Shown piece by piece: positions 57,140 through 64,000 of a stretch of DNA of 64,000 nucleotides. The number at the start of each line of letters is the position of its first letter. The stretch's first letter is position 1. The position numbers and the translations under genes are program-made. The notes below the pieces were generated by a model that saw nothing but the letters and a program-made list of their open reading frames with translations, did not search any database and had not been told where the DNA came from. Source of the DNA: Pagrus major (lineage: Eukaryota > Chordata > Actinopteri > Spariformes > Sparidae). Location: contig NC_133221.1 of assembly GCF_040436345.1 (NCBI RefSeq), positions 2,392,118-2,456,117 on the forward strand, written 5' to 3'.

Positions 57140-58045
57140 AAAACAGAAAGTACCCCGTACACAGCAGTGCTTCTCCTCTGGGCGCAGCCGGTACAGGGTA
57201 CGATTGACACCATTTCATTCACAGTTGCATTAAAAACTGGGGAATTTCTCGAGAAATTTTGTGTGTGTGCCCGGAAGTAAGAAAGTAAGAAATGATGTCA
57301 AAATGGCCGGTAAAAAGATTTCTCACTGAGGAGCCAGCCGTGACCGAGTCAGTCATCTCACACTGATGTCTACTGAGCATGACACCCTTCGTGATTTGGA
57401 TTTTAAGGACATAATTAGGGCATTTTCTTCAAAGAAGACCAGACGAAAGCACTTCTAAAAAGGTAAGAAAGTGCTGTATTTATAGCTTGTGCAGGTTTTA
57501 AATTGTTGTGGTTGTGCATTGTTTTAAGAGAAATGCACATTTGCTTAGATGTTTGTCTAGATTATACTGCAAACCTGTAAATGTTGCTCAGTTTCATCTT
57601 TTTGGTACCTGGCATTAGGCCATGTTGCTATCCATGGTGCTGAATGGAGTGTGTTAGTGTGTCTGTGCAGGTGCAGGTGCAGGTGATTGGGTCACGGGGC
57701 CCCCTGAGGCCAGAGAAGAGGCTCCTACTGTGATCTGTTGCTGTTCTTTGCTCATGCTGTTATTAGTTATTATCAGTGTTTGTGCAGACCGGTGATGGTT
57801 GGTGATGTTTTTCATAACATCGCTTGTAATCATACTTTCACACATTTTGGTTTTATTATCACCATAAGTTGCTGTGTGTGGTTGTTAAATAAAAATGTCT
57901 TGTGTTTATGCTCAAGTGGGCTCAGTGATGTGTTAATAACAATATTATGGTGTTTTCTGGCTCAAAGAGGGAAAAACACTAATGCATTTTGTGATGTAGA
58001 TTACCAAGATATTACACTTTTTAAAAATGAGACTATAAACGAGGG
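57140..58045. other. taz-atp6ap1 intergenic region
   Basis: No exon recognised. The open frame at 57738-58106 has no family signature and runs into the tandem repeat. Confidence 0.45.
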
Positions 58046-58208
58046 GGTGGAGGAGGTGGAGGGGCCCACAGAGCCTCTCGGCCCCGGGCCCCTGACATCA
58101 GGTTAATGGGGGGGTGGAGGGGCCCACAGAGCCTCTCGGCCCTGTCATCAGGTTAATGGGGGGTGGAGGGGCCCACAGAGCCTCTCGGGCCCGGGCCCTG
58201 TCATCCGG
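58046..58208. repeat. GC-rich tandem repeat upstream of atp6ap1
   Basis: Three copies of about 46-57 bp containing GAGGGGCCCACAGAGCCTCT and ATCAGGTTAATGGGGG, with length differences in the CGGCCCCGGGCCC part. Confidence 0.9.
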
Positions 58209-58243
58209 TCAACGCGGCCCTGGCAGCCTCCTCTTCATCCTCC

Positions 58244-58257
58244 GTCACGTGACGTCA
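58244..58257 (+). promoter_or_regulatory. CLEAR E-box overlapping a CRE, atp6ap1 promoter
   Basis: GTCACGTGAC (58244-58253) is the full palindromic CLEAR/TFEB-type E-box. TGACGTCA (58250-58257) is a perfect CRE sharing four bases with it. The pair lies 20-34 bases before the atp6ap1 ATG, inside a CpG-rich region. V-ATPase genes are known members of the TFEB network. Confidence 0.65.
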
Positions 58258-58277
58258 CCTGCTGTCAGTCTCTAAAG

Positions 58278-61200
58278 ATGGCGGCGACAGGGCATCTTCA
58301 GCGCATCTCCGCGTCTTTGGCCGTCTTTCTCGGTTTGTTTGGCATTTTGCAGACGGGAAATTGCGATGAACAGGTGCCGCTCATTCTGTGGACGAGCGAA
58401 GGGTGAGTTACGTTGTGTTTTCATGTATTTGCTCCTCTCGGTGAGGGCGCGCTGACGGCTAACGGCTTTCGACGCTCCTGTTAGCTAACGGTTAGCTAGC
58501 TGTTAGCTGTTAGCCGTCTGTCCGTTGACGTTATCGGGATGTAAACGTCGATGCTTCTCTGCTAAACAGGTGAATACGACGCAGACTGAGCTGAATTACA
58601 ATTGAACGCCCGAATAATATAATTAAGGAGGCGTAACATGATAGTTTCCTGTAATTATAATTAATGACAGGTGCAATGTCACCTGTCATTTAAACCGTAT
58701 AACGCTGCGGAGCCTGATGACCGGTGTGATCGATGATCAATCGTCGTGTGTTGATTTAAAATTTTCAGCACCAGGTGTATCCAGATTACACCTGCCTGTA
58801 AACTCTACATGGTAGAAAGATGTCATTTTGTGCCTGTTATCTATTTTTCTTTATAGTAATTTGAGTACTTCTACCCTTGTATTTACTTAAATATCATTTT
58901 AAAGGTACTTGTCTTGATTTTTGTGTTGTACTTTGTATTGCACTCTAATTGTTTGAGTATTTCATTTTTCTGACACTAAATCCTAGAGGTACTTTTTACT
59001 CCACTACATTTAATTGAAGGATATAGTAATTTTGCAGATTTGGAGTTTATATCTTAAACATTTGCTGCAGATATTAGCTCTCATGTAATACAGAGGGCTG
59101 GGCAATTCAACCATGTATGAAATAAGACTGAGATTTTGTACGTCCTTGTGTTACAATAAGACACAATTGTTGTCCTGTCCTGGTTTTAGAAAGCTGTATT
59201 TCAGTAAAGTGATGCCATTTTCTTAACCTACCAGACTGTTCTACTTGTTCTTACACTTGTCTTTACCCGCTTCGTCATTATATCCACATTACTGATGATT
59301 ATTCATCATACATTTTTATTGTGCTGTTTTGTGAAAGTACCAATCATCATCCTGACAATTCTGTAACAGTGTTATATCAAGGAAGTATTTGGTCAAAAAT
59401 ATATCGATTTGGTGCCAAATCCTATCATTTACAAAGTGCTTTTGAGGACACTTCACAATATCGTGATATAAATTGTGTTTTACAATATAGCCTTAAAACA
59501 CTGTGACATCATTCTAAGGCCATACCCCCATAGAGCCCAATGTAAAGAAACAAATAGTGATATATAAGTTGACAATCTTTAATATAGATAATACACAGAA
59601 TAACTACATCAACAAATACAAAACAATGTTATGTTTTTTGCAGTAATGCCACAAATGTGGATATCAAAATGCTGCTGGAGCCTAAGACCCAGAAATCAGT
59701 TCGCATTTTTGCAGTTTCGGTTCCCTCGTCTCAGAGTTAATGAGTTTTTTAATTGGTTTTCAGTTAAATGCCTGAAATAAGGTCTGTGGTTTCCACAGGC
59801 TTAAGATATTTACATGTTTTGTTCTACGACGTAAAGCACATGAATTATTAAGTACACTTTAATGTCGGGGACATTAAACGTCTTTACAGACCCACTTTAG
59901 TTACACACTATTCTAACTCTGACTTTACAACTTGTACTTTGATCAGTTTATAGAAAACCTGTATAGTAATTGTGTAGTAAGACTCTTAGTGGTGGTGATG
60001 TTCAAGTCATGCGACCGCGATGTCGTCTGTGTGTAGCCTAACATTAGCTTTTTACTGCTACACATTTAATTTAAATCACAAAAGTGGTGTTCATAACCGT
60101 TCGTAACCCCTCAGGTCATCCGGTACAGGTTTACACTGTTCTCAGAATTAAAACCAAGCGAGGTGAAGCAGCTTTTCATTTTTATACTCCCTACCTGTGA
60201 AACAAGTCAAGTCAATTTTATTCGTATACTCTAAAATCACAATCACGTTCATTCAGTGGGCTTTACAATCTGCACAGTGAACGAGTCAAGAGTAAGGAAA
60301 AAGTCCCCATGTAGCAGGGAAAAAAAATTGGAAGAAACCTCAGGAAGTGCCACAGAGGAGGGATCCCTGTCCCAGGACAGACGTGCATACGCAAGAGTAA
60401 ACAGATGACAATGACAAAATATCAGACGTAGATTATTTAAATTATAAGTGAAGAGTGTGAATCTGAAGCATCGGCAAGTGGTGCACAAGCGAGATGACAT
60501 CCTCCCAATGTGGACAAGGCCACACAAGATTTATTAGCAAAAAATAAAGAAACAATCAATGTATACATATTTTGATTTTACAATAGTGCAGATATAAGGA
60601 GGTCGTCGTCTTGGAGCAATCTTCCCGTTTACTGAGGCCTTCAAATGATTAGATTCATAACTACTTATTTGCTTCCTTTTGATTTTATTAATGTCAGATT
60701 TTTTTATGTATTTCTATGTCTCTGTAAAGCGCTTTGAATTCCCTTGTGTCTGAATGGTGCCATATAAATAGGGTCACATGTGGAAGTATTCACTCCAAGA
60801 TATCGAAGGCCCATCCCGACCCGTACATGTAATGTAGGGCGTTCACATTATTGTATGACTTTGTTTTCTTTGGATTAAGATCTGAATACTTGTTCCTCCA
60901 CCAGGATCTCCCTTCCAAGTCAATCCCCTCCGACAGCGGGTCACATCGTCGAGCAGCAGCAGCTGGCCGCCTACCTGGAGAAAGCTCTGACTGAGGGCCC
61001 AAGAAATGTAGTGCTGTTCCTTCAGGACAAGGTACACGCAAACACACACACATTTTAAATGCTCTTTGTTTCATTACATTTCAGTTATCAGTCAGAAGAG
61101 GGATATTTTGTTTGTTGCAATCTGTAACCTCACCGCTAGATGGCCCTACAATTTACACACTGTACCTCTCCTTAAAATGACTTGTTTGCTCTCACCTGCA

Positions 61201-63376
61201 GTCACTATAAATAAACACTATAAATGTTCCTGATAATGATCCAGAAATCTGAGTTTTGCAGCTTCAATGTCTACATTTGGAGTAGAATTGATTTTTGCTT
61301 ATTTAAGATTGTTTTTGACCGTCTCCACCCAGATGAGCATAGAGGACTTCACCATGTATGGAGGAGCTTTTGGAAACAAACAGGACAGCGTTTTCCCAAA
61401 CCTCGAGGTAAGATGATGTCACCGAGTTATTGAGTATAATATTTTTGAGTCCTATTATACTCTCAATTTCTGCTTATCATGCTGATGCGAAAAGTTAAAG
61501 TTCCCTTCTCAAATAAATATAACAGACGAAGAATGTTACACTTAACTTTAAATTGACTAAAAGCCACTAGACCTTTTGTTATATATTTTGTTGAGTTGTG
61601 TATTTACATTATCCAAAATGTTTCCAGTAATGTCTGAACCAGAGAAATAATAATTTAACTGAAGGTAATCATGCTTTTCATTTGGTCGCCTGTTGATAAT
61701 AATAAGCATAAAACTTGTTTCCCGTCTGTTATTTGTATGTCACTGACGGATCTTCTGTCTCTCGTGTCTCACAGGGGGCTCTGATGTCCTCGTCCTCCCC
61801 TCTGGTGCTTCCTGCTGTGTCCTGGCCTGCCTCCAATGCAGTGATTGGTCAGCTGCAGGACCAATTAGAAACCTCCCCTCTGTACATGGACCCTGAGACC
61901 CTTAGCCAGCTGAGACTCAACGCCTCCTCACCCGCCCTGCTGGTGTTCAGGCTGCCGTACGGCATCGGGTAGGTACACTGGGGACGCAATCAGAGAGAGA
62001 TTACTGACTGTGATACCAGTAACAATCTTTAAGCCCCAGGCAGAACAGAGTCCAGCCCCAGTTTTTGTCACTCACTGCTGATCTCTGCCTCCCTCCGACA
62101 ATAGCTTTTAATACAAGTAATGTTAGACTAATGGACTCGAACCCCGGGCCGCTGCAGCGAGGACAAGGCCTCTGTACATGGGACGCCTGCTCTACCAACT
62201 GAGCTAGTGGGCGCCCCTAACTTTTAAACTTTTTGGTCCAGCCGAGGCCAGAAAATCAACAATAAGGCCGCAGTCTCTCGATTACGCTCTATCTCTACAT
62301 CCAAATATTAAATTCACCACATCTCCACTAGAGAAATAAATTGAGTCTGAATGGGGTTATTACAATCTCAGTCTTTTGATTTTAATCATGCCAATTTCAC
62401 TCACCTCCCTCCTATTTTCATCAATATCTCATTGTTGTCCGACTCTTTCAGGGCTGATCTGATGTCTGCAAAAGAGATTCTCAGTGGAAACGGTGAGTCT
62501 TACATTTAACCTGTCTAACGAGCCGCCTGCAGTATGTCTCAGGTAAAATGATGTTCATTACGTGTATATTGCAGCCTCACATACATAATATAAGCGTGTA
62601 ATAGGTTTAATGAGTTATTTGCGTAGACCATCTCAAAAGTGTTTCCTAAATGACATCAATCAGCTTTCATAAAAGAGGCCAGCTACCGTTAGAAACCAAT
62701 ATTAAAATCACTCCTGCAACATTATTTTTTAGGAAAATGTCCCCGAAATCAAGCTGACTGATTGACCCTGTAAAGTCCGATGGATTCTGATTGGCTGTCA
62801 GTGTTTCTATTGTTCATCAAATTGCTCTGAAAGTGATCCCAACGATATCGTTCCCCGCTGTCGTTGTGGTTATAGTTGTGATGTGGACTCCATACACTGC
62901 AGTTAGAACGATTTTTAAAACGTTATATTTATAGTTATCGTTCTTGGTGTGGATGGACCTGAACCCCTCTGAGGACAGTTTTTTTGCATGTGAGAACTTG
63001 CTGGGTAATGCCACGCCAATAGACGAAGGTGTTGTTTTTCAGACGAGGTGATTGGTCAGGTGTTGAGCACCATGAAGGCCCAGTCTGTTCCATACACAGC
63101 CATCTACACTGCCCTGCGGCCGTCCAGGGTGAGTGCCAATGTGTTTATTAATAATGTGTTGAACATGTGTTAATTCTTGTTTTTTCCGACCCAAATGTCT
63201 GTTCCACTCTTCCTGTCTCTTTACAGGAAGCTGCGTCTCTCTCTATTGAAGCCGGCCTGGGTGGAGGACGTTCTCTGCTGCAGGCCAGAGGTGGATACAG
63301 GGAGAGGGAGAGAGAGCGTGAGAGGCAGCGTCGAATCAAGGAGAAGGCTGAGATCTACGGTCCGGTGGAGTTTAAG
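58278..63376 (+). CDS. atp6ap1: V-ATPase accessory subunit 1 (Ac45), 5' part
   Basis: Ac45 is a type I membrane glycoprotein that assists assembly and sorting of the V-ATPase in endolysosomes and secretory granules. Seven exons are seen, in phase, for the first 266 codons: 58278-58402, 60905-61031, 61333-61407, 61775-61968, 62452-62492, 63043-63128 and 63227-63376. The N-terminus MAATGHLQR.. with [17 protein letters not shown] is a signal peptide. Then come [59 protein letters not shown] and [11 protein letters not shown], all close to human ATP6AP1. The last exon contains a [12 protein letters not shown] stretch not expected from human. I place the donor at AAG|GTGGAG (63376); reading on gives a short hydrophobic tail and a stop, which I think is intron. 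The luminal membrane-proximal half, membrane segment and cytoplasmic tail lie beyond the window. Confidence 0.92.
58403..60904 (+). other. atp6ap1 intron 1
   Basis: Contains a TACTTTTACT-rich repeat (58860-59060) and a dispersed repeat at about 60207-60470 (AAGTCAATTTTATTCGTATA.., GGAAGAAACCTCAGGAAG.., GAGGAGGGATCCCTGTCCCA), a family common in teleosts. No other gene is recognised. Confidence 0.6.
62040..62217 (-). mobile_element. tRNA-derived SINE in atp6ap1 intron 4
   Basis: The minus-strand head starts GGGGCGCCCACTAGCTCAG, then TTGGTAGAGCAGGCG, with the B-box-like GGGGTTCGAGTCC. Same family as 6560-6747 but diverged. Confidence 0.75.
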
Positions 63377-63497
63377 GTGGAGCGACTCGGTTACATCTTT
63401 CTATACATCCAGTGTGCAGTCTTATATTTTCTTCTTATTGTTGACAAATCCTATTAAAAGACCCAAATCAACGATTGATGTTTTTACTAACAAGCAT

Positions 63498-63854
63498 TAG
63501 CCGTGTTTCCATGAAGCATTTTGAAGAATATCGCATTCGAAATTTTATGCAAACGGCAACATTTGGAAAAACATGCAAAAACGTTTGAACGCTCGCTTGA
63601 GGTGGTTTTTGTCTTTTGTGAATCAGAGCTGAAGCACAGAATGTTTGATGGAAACAGAATCGAACCGAATAACCTCCGCTGTCTGCATTGTATTTCTTCG
63701 TCGTCTCCGGACAGCATGCAACATGGCCCTTTACTTGGCCAAGGTCATTCATTCAAAACAGTTTATGGAAACGCACCAGATTCACTTTTTGTTTTGTTTT
63801 TTGCTAACTTTCAAAAGCTTAAAATTTGCTTGACATTTTATGGAAACATGGCTA
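63498..63854. mobile_element. MITE in atp6ap1 intron 7
   Basis: The ends TAGCCGTGTTTCCATGAA and TTTTATGGAAACATGGCTA are inverted copies with one or two mismatches. 357 bp, non-coding. The overlapping open frames on both strands are chance. Confidence 0.75.
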
Positions 63855-64000
63855 CTGTGTGTGTTTCACAGCCCGATGTATCCTCTTCCTCTGTGCCATA
63901 GAGCTCCACTGTTGTCCATAAACTATTAGCCACACTGTTGCCATGAACGCACACACCGTAGTTTATTTTGATTCAATCCAGAACACACCATCCTGCTTCC

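Noticed and set aside
57738-58106. 122-codon plus-strand frame before atp6ap1
   Set aside because: No family signature, crosses a tandem repeat, no initiation or splice support.
63377-63457. Continuation of the atp6ap1 reading frame to a stop at 63457
   Set aside because: It departs from the known Ac45 sequence into a hydrophobic, family-unlike tail; a donor at 63377 fits better.

Overview
The window is vertebrate nuclear DNA, almost certainly from a teleost (probably percomorph) fish. Genes are split into short exons with GT/AG borders. The spaces between are full of teleost mobile elements: a Rex3 LINE, TTAA-target and hAT-type MITEs, a tRNA-derived SINE, a Tc1 remnant, a piggyBac remnant, and the dispersed repeat rich in TACTTTTACT. 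There is no bacterial or viral gene organisation.

Layout. (1) 1-2445: the last three coding exons of a mitochondrial carnitine/acylcarnitine carrier (slc25a20-like, + strand). (2) 2450-3600: simple repeats and dispersed repeats. (3) About 3790-48800: three tandem copies (A about 3790-17330, B about 20520-34900, C about 35880-48800) of a 12-14 kb segment. Each copy holds a CpG-rich promoter-like block, a decayed lectin exon and a complete six-exon C-type lectin gene (A 11148-16429, B 27809-33165, C 40018-46381). Each lectin gene predicts a 332-336 residue protein made of signal peptide, two C-type lectin domains, a charged tail and a C-terminal KDEL. A and B also share one Rex3 LINE that C lacks; C carries its own hAT-type MITE, a piggyBac remnant and a 38-bp inversion. 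Minisatellites and degenerate satellite monomers lie between the copies. (4) 49120-56821: complete tafazzin (taz, 262 codons), the cardiolipin-remodelling acyltransferase. (5) 58244-64000: the 5' part of atp6ap1 (V-ATPase accessory subunit Ac45), with a CLEAR-type E-box overlapping a CRE just upstream of its ATG. The taz-atp6ap1 adjacency matches the human Xq28 order.

The most interesting signal is the lectin array. The three paralogues are nearly identical in introns and inserted repeats, yet differ strongly in the loops expected to bind sugar and calcium (EPN in A/B against EPD and QPD in C). All three end in KDEL, although the adjacent lysine-codon run has changed length. This suggests a lineage-specific, rapidly diversifying family of ER-resident or ER-retrieved lectins. 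The KDEL reading and the splice models are read directly from the sequence; function and localisation are inference. Percent identities, family names from databases and expression could not be computed here.
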